Positions 26,138 through 35,542 of a DNA stretch of 64,000 bases are shown here, piece by piece. The translations under genes and the position numbers were made by a program. The notes under the pieces are model-generated. The model saw nothing but the letters and a program-made list of their open reading frames with translations, did not search any database and had not been told where the DNA came from. Every line of letters starts with the position of its first letter. The first letter of the stretch is position 1. The stretch is from an uncultured Roseovarius sp. (GTDB lineage Bacteria; Pseudomonadota; Alphaproteobacteria; Rhodobacterales; Rhodobacteraceae): assembly GCA_947503145.1 (NCBI GenBank), contig CANNCP010000004.1, positions 1 through 64,000 on the forward strand. Direction: 5' to 3'.

Positions 26138-27322
26138 CTATGCTTCCTTGCCGTGTTTCATTTCGGCTTCCTGCACTTCTTCCACCCAAAGACTGTGGTG
26201 TTCGCGCGCCCATTGTTCCTCGACTTCGCCGGTGCCCATAGCATCAAAGGCACCCTCCATCCCGACAGATCCGATGTAGATATGGGCAAAGATGATGGCG
26301 GTCAGGACAAGGCTGACAATGGCATGCCAAAGCTGCGCATACTGCATCTCTTCCTGGGGTGACAACGGATAGGCAAGCGGATCGAGCCCGAACCAGCCGG
26401 GCACCCCCCAGTCATTCAGCATCGCAAATGTCCCGCCGAACATATTGAATTCAAAAGGAAACAGCAGGGAAATGCCCGAGGCGGCAATCGACCCGCCCAA
26501 CAGGATCACCGACCAGAAGATCATCTTTTGACCGGCGTTGAATTTCTTGGCCGGAGGATGGCCACTGCCGATAATGCCTCCGCCTTTCGCCAGCCACGTC
26601 AGATCGGTGCGGTCGGGCAGGTTATGGATGACCCAAAAGATAAAGATGATGACAAGCGCCACGATGAAGGCCCAGGAAATGTTGTTATGTATCCATTTCG
26701 TGCCGATCGCGACAGTCGAGAACGCTTCGTGGCCAAAGGCCGGAATCAGTACCTTGCGCCCGAACAGCGATATCAGGCCGGTCACGCCGAGGATCAGGAA
26801 AGAACTGGCCAGAAGCCAGTGGCCAAACCGCTCCATCCCGTTGAAACGGGTGATGGTTCGGCCGGTTTTCTCGCCCTCGATGCGGATGCGCCCACGGATC
26901 AGATAGAACAGCGCCAGCAGCAGCAATGTCCCCCCGAGCAGCCCCGCGCCATATGTCAGAAGCGGGCCTTCGCGGAACTTCAGCCACCACATGCCGCCGG
27001 ATTGAATGAGCGTTGTCGCCGCAGGCCCACGCGACTGCGTTGACATATCCGCCGAATCATAGCGGATTCCACGCCATAGTTCCGGATCCGATTGCCCGCC
27101 AAGTGTACCAAGCGGGGCAGTTATCGGCGCGGCAGCCTCGGGATCGCCGGTGGCAGACCGACGGAATGTGTCATCTACCTTTTGCTCGGACTGTCGGCGC
27201 AGAATATCATCGAGCGTCTGCGCCCCGCCCGTCTCGGCGCGCGGGTTGCCCACGGCCTCTTGCGCCAATGCCGGGGTCAGCGAGGCCAAAATCAGAGCCA
27301 GAACGGCGAAGAGACGAAGCAT
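26138..27322 (-). CDS. fdhI: Formate dehydrogenase gamma subunit, cytochrome b556
   Basis: A ~394-aa membrane subunit that takes electrons from the FdhAB dimer to the quinone pool. It begins with a signal sequence (LFAVLALILASLTPALA), then a ~90-residue periplasmic stretch, a first membrane helix (YGAGLLGGTLLLLALFYLI) and the FdnI/FdoI-like four-helix bundle. Haem-ligand histidines are in RFGHWLL, KWIHNN, LWHAIV and IFAHIYIG. I start at 27322 (ATG with GAGG nine bases upstream); a TTG at 27337 is also open. It is separated from fdhB by a hairpin. Confidence 0.87.
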   Translation of the reverse strand: MLRLFAVLALILASLTPALAQEAVGNPRAETGGAQTLDDILRRQSEQKVDDTFRRSATGDPEAAAPITAPLGTLGGQSDPELWRGIRYDSADMSTQSRGPAATTLIQSGGMWWLKFREGPLLTYGAGLLGGTLLLLALFYLIRGRIRIEGEKTGRTITRFNGMERFGHWLLASSFLILGVTGLISLFGRKVLIPAFGHEAFSTVAIGTKWIHNNISWAFIVALVIIFIFWVIHNLPDRTDLTWLAKGGGIIGSGHPPAKKFNAGQKMIFWSVILLGGSIAASGISLLFPFEFNMFGGTFAMLNDWGVPGWFGLDPLAYPLSPQEEMQYAQLWHAIVSLVLTAIIFAHIYIGSVGMEGAFDAMGTGEVEEQWAREHHSLWVEEVQEAEMKHGKEA

Positions 27323-27348
27323 AAGGGCAATCCTCAACTTGTGTCGAA

Positions 27349-27377
27349 AAAGATGGGCGGCCCTGTTAAGGCCGCCC
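27349..27377 (-). terminator. Hairpin plus T-run between fdhB and fdhI
   Basis: GGGCGGCC (27355-27362) and GGCCGCCC (27370-27377) form a perfect 8-bp stem with a 7-base loop. On the minus strand it is followed by ATCTTTTT. It lies between fdhB and fdhI, so it would reduce, not abolish, expression of the membrane subunit relative to FdhAB. Confidence 0.6.
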
Positions 27378-27417
27378 GTTCAGTATGTGGAAAGCGGACG
27401 GGATTCCCGCCGTTTCC

Positions 27418-28023
27418 TCATTGCTGTGCCGGTTGGCCCTTCTGACCATAGGCGGTGCCCCAGCCCCAGGCGCCTGCGCCAAAACCGCGCGCAACGATAC
27501 GCTCGCGGTAGATATTGGCAACGGTGTCACCATCACCAGCCAACAGGGCCTTGGTCGAGCACATTTCGGCGCAGATCGGCAGTTTGCCCTCGGCGATCCG
27601 GTTGCGGCCATATTTGGCAAATTCGGCAGCCGAGTGATTTTCCTCGGGGCCACCGGCGCAGAAGGTGCATTTGTCCATCTTGCCGCGCGACCCGAAGTTG
27701 CCCGCCTGCGGATACTGCGGCGCGCCGAAGGGGCACGCATAAAAGCAATAACCGCAGCCGATGCACAGGTCCTTGGAGTGCAAGACGATGCCATCTTCGG
27801 TTTGATAAAAGCAATCGACCGGGCAGACCGCCATGCAAGGCGCGTCCGAGCAATGCATGCACGCCACCGAAATCGAGCGTTCGCCCGGCGAGCCATCATT
27901 GATGGTCACCACCTTGCGGCGGTTGATGCCCCAGGGCACTTCGTGTTCGTTCTTGCAGGCGGTGACGCACGCGTTGCATTCGATGCAGCGTTCAGCGTCG
28001 CAGAGAAACTTTGCTCTAGCCAT
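27418..28023 (-). CDS. fdhB: Formate dehydrogenase beta subunit, four [4Fe-4S] clusters
   Basis: A 201-aa ferredoxin-type subunit passing electrons from the catalytic subunit to the cytochrome. The cysteine groups CIECNACVTACKNE, CMHCSDAPCMAVCPVDC, CIGCGYCFYACPFGAP and CTFCAGG with CAEMCSTKALL fit four [4Fe-4S] clusters. It has no signal peptide, so it is presumably exported with Tat-signal-bearing FdhA. The length is that of the short FDH3-type beta subunits rather than the ~290-aa E. coli FdnH. It follows fdhA by 13 bp. Confidence 0.9.
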   Translation of the reverse strand: MARAKFLCDAERCIECNACVTACKNEHEVPWGINRRKVVTINDGSPGERSISVACMHCSDAPCMAVCPVDCFYQTEDGIVLHSKDLCIGCGYCFYACPFGAPQYPQAGNFGSRGKMDKCTFCAGGPEENHSAAEFAKYGRNRIAEGKLPICAEMCSTKALLAGDGDTVANIYRERIVARGFGAGAWGWGTAYGQKGQPAQQ

Positions 28024-28036
28024 GGTTCTTCTCCTC

Positions 28037-31033
28037 TTATGCTGTCCAGATTTTGCAGAGCGTCGCTTTGGTCTCTTGCATCTGGGTTACGCTGTCATAG
28101 CCATAGGTCTGGGCGAGGTTGCTCGATTCTCCCAAGACATAGGGATCAGCCCCTTCGGGGTATTTATCGCGCAGATCCTTGCCCTCAAAGTGCCCGCCAA
28201 AGTGGAACGGCATGAAGGCCACACCGGCGCCCACCCGTTCGGTCACCATGGCCATGACCTTGACCTTGGCCCCTTCAGCGCCTTCGACCCAGACCTGTTC
28301 ACCGTCGCGGATGCCCAGATCGTTGGCGTCGCGCAGGTTGATCTCGACGAACATGTCCTGCTGCAATTCCGCCAGCCAAGGGTTGGAGCGGGTTTCCTCG
28401 CCCCCGCCCTCGTATTCGACGAGGCGGCCAGAGGTCAGGATGATCGGATAATCCTTGGAAAAGTCCTTTTCCTGGATCGAACGATACATCGTCGGCACGC
28501 GCCAGAACTTCTTGTCCTCATAGGTCGGATAATCGGCCACAAGGTCGCGGCGGTTGGAGTAGAGCGGCTCGCGGTGCAGTGGCACCGGGTCGGGGAAAGT
28601 CCAGACCACGGCGCGGGCCTTGGCGTTGCCGAAGGGGGCGCAGCCGTGCTTGATCGCAACCCGTTGGATACCGCCGGACAGGTCGGTTTTCCAGTTCACG
28701 CTGCCGGTCGCCTTCTCGAAGTCCGAAGGCGTTTCGCCCTGTTGCGACGTCTCGCCCAGCTCTTCGTTCGAGCCACCATCATCAGCTGTTTCCGCCATCA
28801 TCGGTGCCCCGTCAGGGAAACCTGCGACACGGTTGATGCTGGCCGTCTCTTCTTCGGTCAGATCGCCATCCCATCCTAGATCACGCAGCATCTGCATGGT
28901 GAATTCGGGATAGCCGTCCTTGATCTCGGACCCCTTGGAATAGACGCCTTCGGCCAGCATGTTGTCGCCGTCACGCTCCACACCAAAACGGGCGCGGAAG
29001 GTCAGGCCGCCTTCGGCCACCGGCACCGACATGTCATACAGCACCGGCGTGCCAGGATGGTTCATCTCGGCTGTGCCCCAGCAGGGCCACGGCATGCCGT
29101 AGACATCGCCGTCCGCAGGACCACCAACAGCGCGCAGCGTCGTTTTGTCGAACGTGTGCTGATTGGCCATGTGCATCTTCATGCGTTCCGGGCTCTGGCC
29201 GGTATAGCCAATGGTCCACATGCCGCGGTTGAATTCGCGGGTGATGTCCTCGACATTCGGCTCACCGCCCTCGTCAATGGCGATGTTGCGGAACATCCGG
29301 TCATGAAATCCGAACTTCTCGGCAAACTTGGCCATGATCGTATGATCGGGCAGCGATTCGAACAGCGGCTCGATCGTCTTCTCGCGCCATTGCAGAGACC
29401 GGTTGGAGGCCGTCACCGAGCCTCTTGTCTCGAACTGGGTACAAGCCGGCAGCAGATAGACGCCGTCGGTGCGGTCCTGCATTACCGCCGAAACGGTCGG
29501 ATACGGATCGACCACGACAAGCATGTCGAGCCGCTCCATCGCCGTTTTCATCTCTTTCATGCGGGTTTGCGAGTTTGGCGCGTGGCCCCAAAGCACCATG
29601 GCGCGGGTGTTGTCGGGTTGGTCAAGGTTGGCCTTGTCCTCCAGCACCCCGTCGATCCAGCGGCTGACCGGGATGCCGGTCAGGTTCATCATCTTGGTGT
29701 CGCCAAAGCTCGAGTCGGAAAACTGCCCCTTGAGCCAGTCAAGGTCTTCTTCCCACACGCGCGCCCAATGCGCCCACGATCCTTCCGACAAGCCGTAATA
29801 ACCCGGCAGTGTATCCGCCAGAACCCCAAGGTCCGTCGCGCCCTGCACGTTGTCATGGCCACGGAAAATATTGGCTCCGCCGCCCGGCCGCCCCATGTTT
29901 CCAAGCGCAAGTTGCAGGATGCAATAGGCACGGGTGTTGTTGTTGCCGTTAGAGTGCTGCGTGCCGCCCATGCACCAGATCAGCGTGCCGGGACGGTTGT
30001 TGGCCAGCGTGCGCGCCACCCGTTCCAGTTGCTCGCCGGGGGTGCCGGTTACGCGCTCGGTCTCTTCGGGGGTCCAATGCTTCACTTCTTTGCGGATCTC
30101 GTCCATGCCCCAGGTACGGGTGCGCATGAATTCCCTGTCTTCCCAGCCATTTTCGAAAATATGCCACAGGATACCCCAGATCAGCGCGACATCAGAACCG
30201 GGCCGAAAGCGCACATATTCATCCGCATGCGCCGCCGTGCGGGTAAAGCGCGGATCGCAGACGATCAGCGGCGCGTTGTTCTCTTCCTTGGCCTTCAGCA
30301 GGTGCAACAGCGAAACCGGGTGTGCCTCGGCCGGGTTGGAGCCGATCAGGAACATCGCCTTGGAATTGTGGATGTCGTTATAGCTGTTGGTCATGGCGCC
30401 GTAGCCCCATGTATTCGCCACGCCGGCCACGGTGGTCGAGTGGCAGATACGCGCCTGGTGATCCACGTTGTTGGTGCCCCAATAGGCAGCGAACTTGCGG
30501 AACAGATAGGATCCTTCGTTGCTGTGCTTGGCCGAGCCCAGCCAATAGACTGAATCCGGTCCGCTCTCTTCGCGGATCTTCATCATGCCGTCGCCGATCT
30601 CGTTGATCGCCTGTTCCCAGCTAAGGCGGACCCATTCGCCATTCTCTTTCTTCATCGGGTATTTCAGGCGACGCTCACCATGCGCATGCTCACGCACCGA
30701 CGCGCCCTTGGCGCAATGTGCGCCCAGGTTGAACGGGCTGTCAAAGCCGGGCTCCTGCCCTACCCAGACGCCGTTATCGACCTCGGCAATCACCGTGCAG
30801 CCAACCGAACAATGCGTGCAGACGGTTTTCTTGATGTCGATCGCGCGATCGACCGCGGTTTGCGCAGCGGCCTGCGACACGGTTCCACCGGTTGCCGCAA
30901 CAGCAGCCAGTCCACCAATCGTCAATCCGGAGCCGCGCAGGAACGTGCGGCGATCAACCGTTGAAGAAGCGGCAGGGGTCACAGACGGTCTTGCCGACCG
31001 GCGTGCGCTGCCATTTGTCTTTTTCCTGAGCAT
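28037..31033 (-). CDS. fdhA: Formate dehydrogenase catalytic subunit (Mo/W-bis-MGD, cysteine type)
   Basis: A 998-aa molybdopterin enzyme oxidising formate to CO2. A Tat signal (VDRRTFLRG, Arg28-Arg29) sends it to the periplasm. One [4Fe-4S] cluster is bound by C72-x2-C75-x3-C79 and C107. The metal ligand is Cys197 in ARICHSTTVAG, an ordinary cysteine codon, so no selenocysteine is used. GSNPAEAHPVSLLH and the C-terminal molydopterin-binding domain (ILTSGRLVEYEGGG) are also clear. The ATG at 31033 has GGGAGA upstream; the open frame to 31099 is not needed. TupBCA nearby suggests tungsten could be used instead of molybdenum. Confidence 0.94.
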   Translation of the reverse strand: MLRKKTNGSARRSARPSVTPAASSTVDRRTFLRGSGLTIGGLAAVAATGGTVSQAAAQTAVDRAIDIKKTVCTHCSVGCTVIAEVDNGVWVGQEPGFDSPFNLGAHCAKGASVREHAHGERRLKYPMKKENGEWVRLSWEQAINEIGDGMMKIREESGPDSVYWLGSAKHSNEGSYLFRKFAAYWGTNNVDHQARICHSTTVAGVANTWGYGAMTNSYNDIHNSKAMFLIGSNPAEAHPVSLLHLLKAKEENNAPLIVCDPRFTRTAAHADEYVRFRPGSDVALIWGILWHIFENGWEDREFMRTRTWGMDEIRKEVKHWTPEETERVTGTPGEQLERVARTLANNRPGTLIWCMGGTQHSNGNNNTRAYCILQLALGNMGRPGGGANIFRGHDNVQGATDLGVLADTLPGYYGLSEGSWAHWARVWEEDLDWLKGQFSDSSFGDTKMMNLTGIPVSRWIDGVLEDKANLDQPDNTRAMVLWGHAPNSQTRMKEMKTAMERLDMLVVVDPYPTVSAVMQDRTDGVYLLPACTQFETRGSVTASNRSLQWREKTIEPLFESLPDHTIMAKFAEKFGFHDRMFRNIAIDEGGEPNVEDITREFNRGMWTIGYTGQSPERMKMHMANQHTFDKTTLRAVGGPADGDVYGMPWPCWGTAEMNHPGTPVLYDMSVPVAEGGLTFRARFGVERDGDNMLAEGVYSKGSEIKDGYPEFTMQMLRDLGWDGDLTEEETASINRVAGFPDGAPMMAETADDGGSNEELGETSQQGETPSDFEKATGSVNWKTDLSGGIQRVAIKHGCAPFGNAKARAVVWTFPDPVPLHREPLYSNRRDLVADYPTYEDKKFWRVPTMYRSIQEKDFSKDYPIILTSGRLVEYEGGGEETRSNPWLAELQQDMFVEINLRDANDLGIRDGEQVWVEGAEGAKVKVMAMVTERVGAGVAFMPFHFGGHFEGKDLRDKYPEGADPYVLGESSNLAQTYGYDSVTQMQETKATLCKIWTA

Positions 31034-31120
31034 GGTCTTTCTCCCTACTTCTGCGCTGTCGCAGTCTTGGTAAGCGTCATAAATCCCCTGCCCTGACATC
31101 GCAGGGCAAATCGCATCGCC

Positions 31121-31312
31121 TTAAAAGCGTGCAGTTTCCAGATAGGCGCGCGTATGTTCGGTATCCTGCATCACCTGCGATGCCAGATCGACCTGAGCAG
31201 GCGCGGCCTGTGCGGCACTGGTGCCGGCGGCAACGGCCACAACTCCTGGCACCGCGGTGCCGGCGATCTTCAGGAAGTTCCGGCGGGTCGTCCCCTTTTT
31301 CGTGTCAGCCAT
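31121..31312 (-). CDS. Small twin-arginine protein of formate dehydrogenase operons
   Basis: A 63-aa protein consisting mostly of a Tat signal (TTRRNFLKIAGTAVPGVVAV) plus ~30 residues ending in EHTRAYLETARF. It matches the short 'formate dehydrogenase region TAT target' family that regularly precedes fdhA. The start at 31312 has GGGAGC six bases upstream. Function is unknown; it may aid export or assembly of the FdhAB complex. Confidence 0.8.
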   Translation of the reverse strand: MADTKKGTTRRNFLKIAGTAVPGVVAVAAGTSAAQAAPAQVDLASQVMQDTEHTRAYLETARF

Positions 31313-31381
31313 TTGAAAGCTCCCTTTCCCTGGTGTCTTTATCATCATGGCGGCCCCTGCCGCCGGTTAACCGGCAGGCCA

Positions 31382-31990
31382 TCAGCCTGCCATCATGCGA
31401 AACGCTTCCTGCTCGATGTTCAGGAACTCAGCCCCGACAGCCCCGAGAGAAGCATAGAGTACCGACGTCTTGGCCGCTTGCAAATCCGTAAAGAAATGCG
31501 TGGCCCATGGGCCGATATGCTTGTTGTAGAACTCTCTCTGGCGCGCCAGAGGGGTCGCCGCGCCAAAGCGCCCGACGATCATGCCGCCCATCATCTCCAT
31601 CAGCGAGGCGATGTTGTCTTCCGGCTCGAAAGTATTTTCGGCCCGCGTGATCCTGAGGGCTGCCATGTCGGCGCGCAGATTGGCCAGCGGCTTTTCGTTG
31701 AGAAAGCCCGTCATGTAATAGCTGGCATAGGGCAGCAACTCGCCGCGTGCCATACCGATGAATAGCGCGTTAAATTCCGATCGGGCGGCTTTGGGCTTGG
31801 TGACTTTCGCAACCCGCGCCAGTCCGTCGATCGCGCGCCCCAACGGGGTCGCGTCGCCGGTCAATCCCGCGGTCTGCGCCAACAGCAATTCATCCGGCGG
31901 ACCGGCCAACATGAGCCCGAGGTAATTGTAGAGATCCGCGCGCAGGCGGTCCTCTTCATCAATCTCGCGTTGTGCCTGTGCAGCTGTCAT
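31382..31990 (-). CDS. TorD/DmsD-family molybdoenzyme chaperone
   Basis: A 202-aa cytoplasmic all-helical chaperone. LYNYLGLMLAGPPDELLL, EFNALFIGMARGELLPYASYY and TGFLNEKPLANLRADM are typical of the TorD/NarJ-like family, which holds Tat-targeted molybdoenzymes until the cofactor is loaded. In this operon its client should be FdhA. Its start overlaps the DUF3306 gene stop by 4 bp. Confidence 0.85.
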   Translation of the reverse strand: MTAAQAQREIDEEDRLRADLYNYLGLMLAGPPDELLLAQTAGLTGDATPLGRAIDGLARVAKVTKPKAARSEFNALFIGMARGELLPYASYYMTGFLNEKPLANLRADMAALRITRAENTFEPEDNIASLMEMMGGMIVGRFGAATPLARQREFYNKHIGPWATHFFTDLQAAKTSVLYASLGAVGAEFLNIEQEAFRMMAG

Positions 31991-32592
31991 GCGTTGTTCC
32001 CGTCAAAGTGAAATACCATCCTGCGCGGCCTGTCGTATTCGTCCTCTTGCGGCGCTGGTGTCGGCAAAGGTGCGGCATGCTCGTCGTCTGCATTCGCATC
32101 TGCCAACGTGTCCTCCTGAACACTGCCGCTATTGTTAGCCAGATTCTCTTCTTTGTCGAGTGGTGACATATCATCGGCGCTCAGCTCGTCCTGACGCCCC
32201 ATCTCCAGCACATGCTCCAACAGCCCCTTGCCAACCTCATAGCTGGTCTGGATCGGCGCGTTGCCATAGCTGCCAATCAGGTAATCGTCATCATAATCGT
32301 TCAATCCGTCCAGACAGGCCAGCACCGGATTGCTGCGCCACAGCTTGCGCAGCGCGCGTTTGCGTATGTGTTCCGGAACGGCCTTGGCCATGAACGCGGC
32401 AAAGTCGTCGCCCTTGGCCAGCGTGTCGGGATCAGGCAGGCCCAGATCCGTCAGGATCTCTTCGTCGCTCCTTTCGGCCAGTGCCTGCTGCTGCTCGACC
32501 TCAAGCGCGGCCTGCTTGGCGGCGGTCTCGGCTTCGGCCTCGGCACGAACTGCGGCGCGGCGTCGATCCCAGAATGAGGTGTCGCGGGTCAT
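31987..32592 (-). CDS. DUF3306 protein, formate dehydrogenase accessory
   Basis: A 201-aa protein with an N-terminal FWDRRRAAVRAE motif, an acidic middle, and the conserved stretch RKRALRKLWRSNPVLACLDG followed by LNDYDDDY. These define DUF3306, a family found beside DUF3305 in FDH operons. It has no membrane segment. The function is not known; an assembly role is suggested by context. It is coupled by ATGA overlaps on both sides. Confidence 0.8.
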   Translation of the reverse strand: MTRDTSFWDRRRAAVRAEAEAETAAKQAALEVEQQQALAERSDEEILTDLGLPDPDTLAKGDDFAAFMAKAVPEHIRKRALRKLWRSNPVLACLDGLNDYDDDYLIGSYGNAPIQTSYEVGKGLLEHVLEMGRQDELSADDMSPLDKEENLANNSGSVQEDTLADANADDEHAAPLPTPAPQEDEYDRPRRMVFHFDGNNA

Positions 32593-33218
32593 TTCAGCGC
32601 CTCCTTGCGTCGGCGCGGGGATCGGTAGACGTCGTTATCCTGCGCGATGCGCGGATCACCGATCCCGTCCTCGACATCATCCACGCGCAAATTCTTGCGC
32701 CTGCGCTTGACGAACGCTTCTTCCTCATGGTGGCGGGTCACAAAATCCCCGATCCATGCCTGCATGCCCTCGGGCATCGCCACCTTCTCGACCATGACTT
32801 CCGCTGAATCGCAATAATCCTGCCCCTCATAGGGCGAGGCCGTGACCAGCGTCACCTTCCAGGGCGTGTTGATTACCGTCACATCCGGGCTGAGGACGAC
32901 GTAGAGCGACGGCTCGCGCGTCTGCAGCTCATGCACATAAGCCTCGGTGTCCGAAACGTAGAGATCCAGCGGCATGGTCGCGGCGTGAAATTCCGTCACG
33001 TCCCCGTCGCGGCGCAGAACCGTCCAGCTTGCAGGTGCCGCGCCCGGTAAAACACCGACCACCCGCCAGGCCCACTTGGCCCATCGCGTCACACCCGGCG
33101 ACTTCCGGACCACAACCCCAACGGGGATCGTCTGCGAATTTGGAAAGATAAAGGACAAGCTGGCACCCGCTGGCAGAGTCGTTTCTTGTGTCGCGTTAAT
33201 ATGCCCGAGTGTACACAT
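32589..33218 (-). CDS. DUF3305 protein, formate dehydrogenase accessory
   Basis: A 209-aa protein containing IPVGVVVRKSPGVTRWAKWA and WRVVGVLPGA, then YVHELQTREPSLYVVL. These are hallmarks of DUF3305. It is the first gene of the minus-strand fdh operon. The ATG at 33218 lacks a clear ribosome-binding site, and residues 1-30 do not look conserved, so the true start could be internal. The divergent polyferredoxin gene starts 138 bp away. Confidence 0.75.
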   Translation of the reverse strand: MCTLGHINATQETTLPAGASLSFIFPNSQTIPVGVVVRKSPGVTRWAKWAWRVVGVLPGAAPASWTVLRRDGDVTEFHAATMPLDLYVSDTEAYVHELQTREPSLYVVLSPDVTVINTPWKVTLVTASPYEGQDYCDSAEVMVEKVAMPEGMQAWIGDFVTRHHEEEAFVKRRRKNLRVDDVEDGIGDPRIAQDNDVYRSPRRRKEALK

Positions 33219-33222
33219 TATG

Positions 33223-33250
33223 CCGAAAATTCATAGGGGGCATTCGGCTG
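33223..33250. promoter_or_regulatory. Inverted repeat in the divergent fdh promoter region
   Basis: GCCGAA and TTCGGC flank a ~13-bp A/T-then-G-rich spacer within the 138 bp between the DUF3305 gene and the polyferredoxin gene. It could be an operator shared by the two operons. It is short and may be chance. No FNR-type box is seen in this interval. Confidence 0.25.
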
Positions 33251-33356
33251 ATTACATCCCTTGCGGTACATGATATGAAATTGATCGCCGCGATGCACCG
33301 GATCGCCTTTCATCTGCGGCCGTTCCGTCCTACCTATAGTCCGTAAAGGGGGCGAT

Positions 33357-35312
33357 ATGACAAAAACTCTGCTGATCTGTGACTGTCTCGGAACCCAGAC
33401 CATTGACGCCGCCGCGCTGAGCGAAGCCACGGGGCTAAAGTGCTCACGAATGCATACCGATCTCTGTCAGACCCAGATCGATCTCGCCACCAAGGCGATG
33501 GAAACCGGTGATGTGATGATCGCCTGCCAGCAGGAGGCGGATCGTTTTGCTGACCTGGCCGAAGACACCGGCGTGCCAGTGCCCGTCTTTGTCGATCTTC
33601 GCGATCGCGCGGGCTGGACGGCTGACACAGCCGACACCAGCCCGAAAATGGCCGCCCTTGTCGCTGAGGGCGCGCTGGCGCAACCATCGCCCAAGACCGT
33701 CGATGTCTCCTCTGACGGCATCTGCCTGATCATCGGTGCGCCCGATGCCGCCTTTGCCGCCGCCGAGAAGCTGGCCGACATCCTCGCGGTGACGGTGCTG
33801 GTTCCCGAAGGCGCCGAAATCCCCGTGACGTCGCGTTATGACACTTGTGTCGGACGGCTGCACCGTGTCGCAGGCACGCTTGGCCAGTTCCATATCACGA
33901 TCAATGCATTCCAGCAGGTGTTGCCCGGCGGGCGCGGCGCGCCGACCCTGACCGAGCCGCACGACGGCGCGCAATCGGAATGTGATCTGATCCTTGACCT
34001 GACGGGCGACACCCCCCTCTTTCCCGCCCCAGACAAGCGCGACGGATACCTGCGCGCCGATCCTGACAGCCTGACAGCCGTGACCGACGCCATCCTTGCC
34101 GCCAGCCAGATGGTCGGCACGTTCGAGAAGCCGCTTCATATCCGGCTGGAGCCGTCGCTCTGCGCCCATTCCCGCGCCGAACAGCCCGCCTGCTCAAACT
34201 GCCTGAACGTCTGCCCCACCGGCGCGATCCTGCCCGACGGCGAGCATGTGCACATTGATCCGTTGATCTGCGCGGGCTGTGGTGCCTGCTCGGCGGTCTG
34301 CCCGTCCGGCGCGATCAGCTATGACGCGCCGCCCGTGGATCATGTGTTCCGGCGCATCGGCACCCTGGCCAGCGCCTATCGCAAGGCGGGCGGTCAGGTG
34401 GGCACGCTTCTGGTGCATGATGCCCATGGCGCCGAGATGATCCGTCTGGCCGCACGTTTCGGCAATGGCCTGCCCGCCCATGTCATTCCGTTGGAGATCG
34501 ACGCGTTGGCGATGTTCGGCCATGCCGAAATGCTGGGGGCGTTGGCCAGTGGTTTTGCCGGTGTGGATATCCTGCTCGCCCCGAAAACTGACCGCGATGT
34601 GGTGCAGGCGCAGGCCGATCTGGCTGCCGACATGGGCGCGAACGACACTGTCGCGCTGCTCGACATTGCTGATCCCGACGCGCTGTCGGATCACCTGTTT
34701 GATTGCGCAGCACCGGCCGATCCGGTCGCCACCCCCATCCTGCCGCAAGGCTCGCGTCGCCAGATCACGCGCCTTGCCGCCAAAGCCCTGATGCCCGACG
34801 CAGAAGTCATGCCCCTGCCCGCCCACGCACCTTACGGAGCCGTGCTGGTCGATACCGATGCCTGCACGCTCTGCCTTGCCTGTGCCTCGCTCTGCCCCTC
34901 CGGCGCGCTGGTCGACAATCCCGACATGCCCCAGTTGCGCTTTCAGGAAGACGCCTGCCTGCAATGCGGTCTCTGCGCCCAGGTCTGCCCCGAGAACGCG
35001 ATCACCCTGCAACCCCAGCTCAACCTGACGGATACGGCCCTGAGCCAGGTTGTGCTGAACGAGGAAGAACCGTTCGCCTGCGTCGAATGTGGTAGTCTTT
35101 TCGGCGTCAAATCCACGGTCGAGCGGATCATGGAGAAGCTGGCCGGCAATCACGCGATGTTCGCCAACCCTGCCGCCGCACGGATGATCCAGATGTGCGA
35201 CAATTGCCGCGTTCAGGCGCAGTTCCATTCGGAAAACAACCCTTTCGCAGGCAAAGAGCGCCCGCGTGTGCGCACCACAGAAGACTATCTGTCCAAGCGC
35301 AAGGATCACTGA
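33357..35312 (+). CDS. Polyferredoxin-type 4Fe-4S protein
   Basis: A 651-aa cytoplasmic protein. The N-terminal ~270 residues resemble a CoB--CoM-reductase-like or TusE-like cysteine domain (LLICDCLGTQTID, MHTDLCQTQ). Ferredoxin motifs follow: CSNCLNVCPTGA, CAGCGACSAVCPSGA, CTLCLACASLCPSGA and CLQCGLCAQVCPENA, enough for four [4Fe-4S] clusters. More cysteines follow in CVECGSLFG and CDNCR. It heads an operon divergent from fdh. A role in electron transfer to or from FDH, or in sulfur or metal handling for its assembly, is inferred from position. Confidence 0.78.
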   Translation: MTKTLLICDCLGTQTIDAAALSEATGLKCSRMHTDLCQTQIDLATKAMETGDVMIACQQEADRFADLAEDTGVPVPVFVDLRDRAGWTADTADTSPKMAALVAEGALAQPSPKTVDVSSDGICLIIGAPDAAFAAAEKLADILAVTVLVPEGAEIPVTSRYDTCVGRLHRVAGTLGQFHITINAFQQVLPGGRGAPTLTEPHDGAQSECDLILDLTGDTPLFPAPDKRDGYLRADPDSLTAVTDAILAASQMVGTFEKPLHIRLEPSLCAHSRAEQPACSNCLNVCPTGAILPDGEHVHIDPLICAGCGACSAVCPSGAISYDAPPVDHVFRRIGTLASAYRKAGGQVGTLLVHDAHGAEMIRLAARFGNGLPAHVIPLEIDALAMFGHAEMLGALASGFAGVDILLAPKTDRDVVQAQADLAADMGANDTVALLDIADPDALSDHLFDCAAPADPVATPILPQGSRRQITRLAAKALMPDAEVMPLPAHAPYGAVLVDTDACTLCLACASLCPSGALVDNPDMPQLRFQEDACLQCGLCAQVCPENAITLQPQLNLTDTALSQVVLNEEEPFACVECGSLFGVKSTVERIMEKLAGNHAMFANPAAARMIQMCDNCRVQAQFHSENNPFAGKERPRVRTTEDYLSKRKDH

Positions 35313-35346
35313 CCGCCAGGATCACTGGCCCACAAAGGAGACTAAA

Positions 35347-35535
35347 ATGAGCGAAGATTTCAACATGTCGATGCGCAAATTTCTCAAGCAGGTCGGCGTG
35401 ACCTCGCAACAGGCGATCGAAGAGGCGTTCCGCAAGGAGGGCAACACCGAAGGCAAACAGTTCAAGGCCCACATGACCCTGACCGTCGACGGTGTCGATC
35501 TCGAACATGTCGTGACCGGCACGATCAAGGGCTGA
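35347..35535 (+). CDS. DUF6494-like small protein
   Basis: A 62-aa protein (MSEDFNMSMRKFLKQVGVTS, then a helical central part and a beta-like end HVVTGTIKG). It resembles the small DUF6494 proteins found in FDH-associated operons. The ATG at 35347 has AAGGAG six to seven bases upstream; the open frame back to 35266 overlaps the preceding gene and is rejected. It has no cysteines or signal. Function unknown. Confidence 0.7.
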   Translation: MSEDFNMSMRKFLKQVGVTSQQAIEEAFRKEGNTEGKQFKAHMTLTVDGVDLEHVVTGTIKG

Positions 35536-35542
35536 TCCGGAT

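Noticed and set aside
29057-30553. 498-codon open frame on the plus strand
   Set aside because: It is antisense to fdhA, whose motifs and length are unambiguous; high GC leaves such shadow frames open.
28037-31033. FdhA as a selenoprotein
   Set aside because: The metal-ligand position in ARICHST is an ordinary cysteine codon and the frame has no internal TGA.
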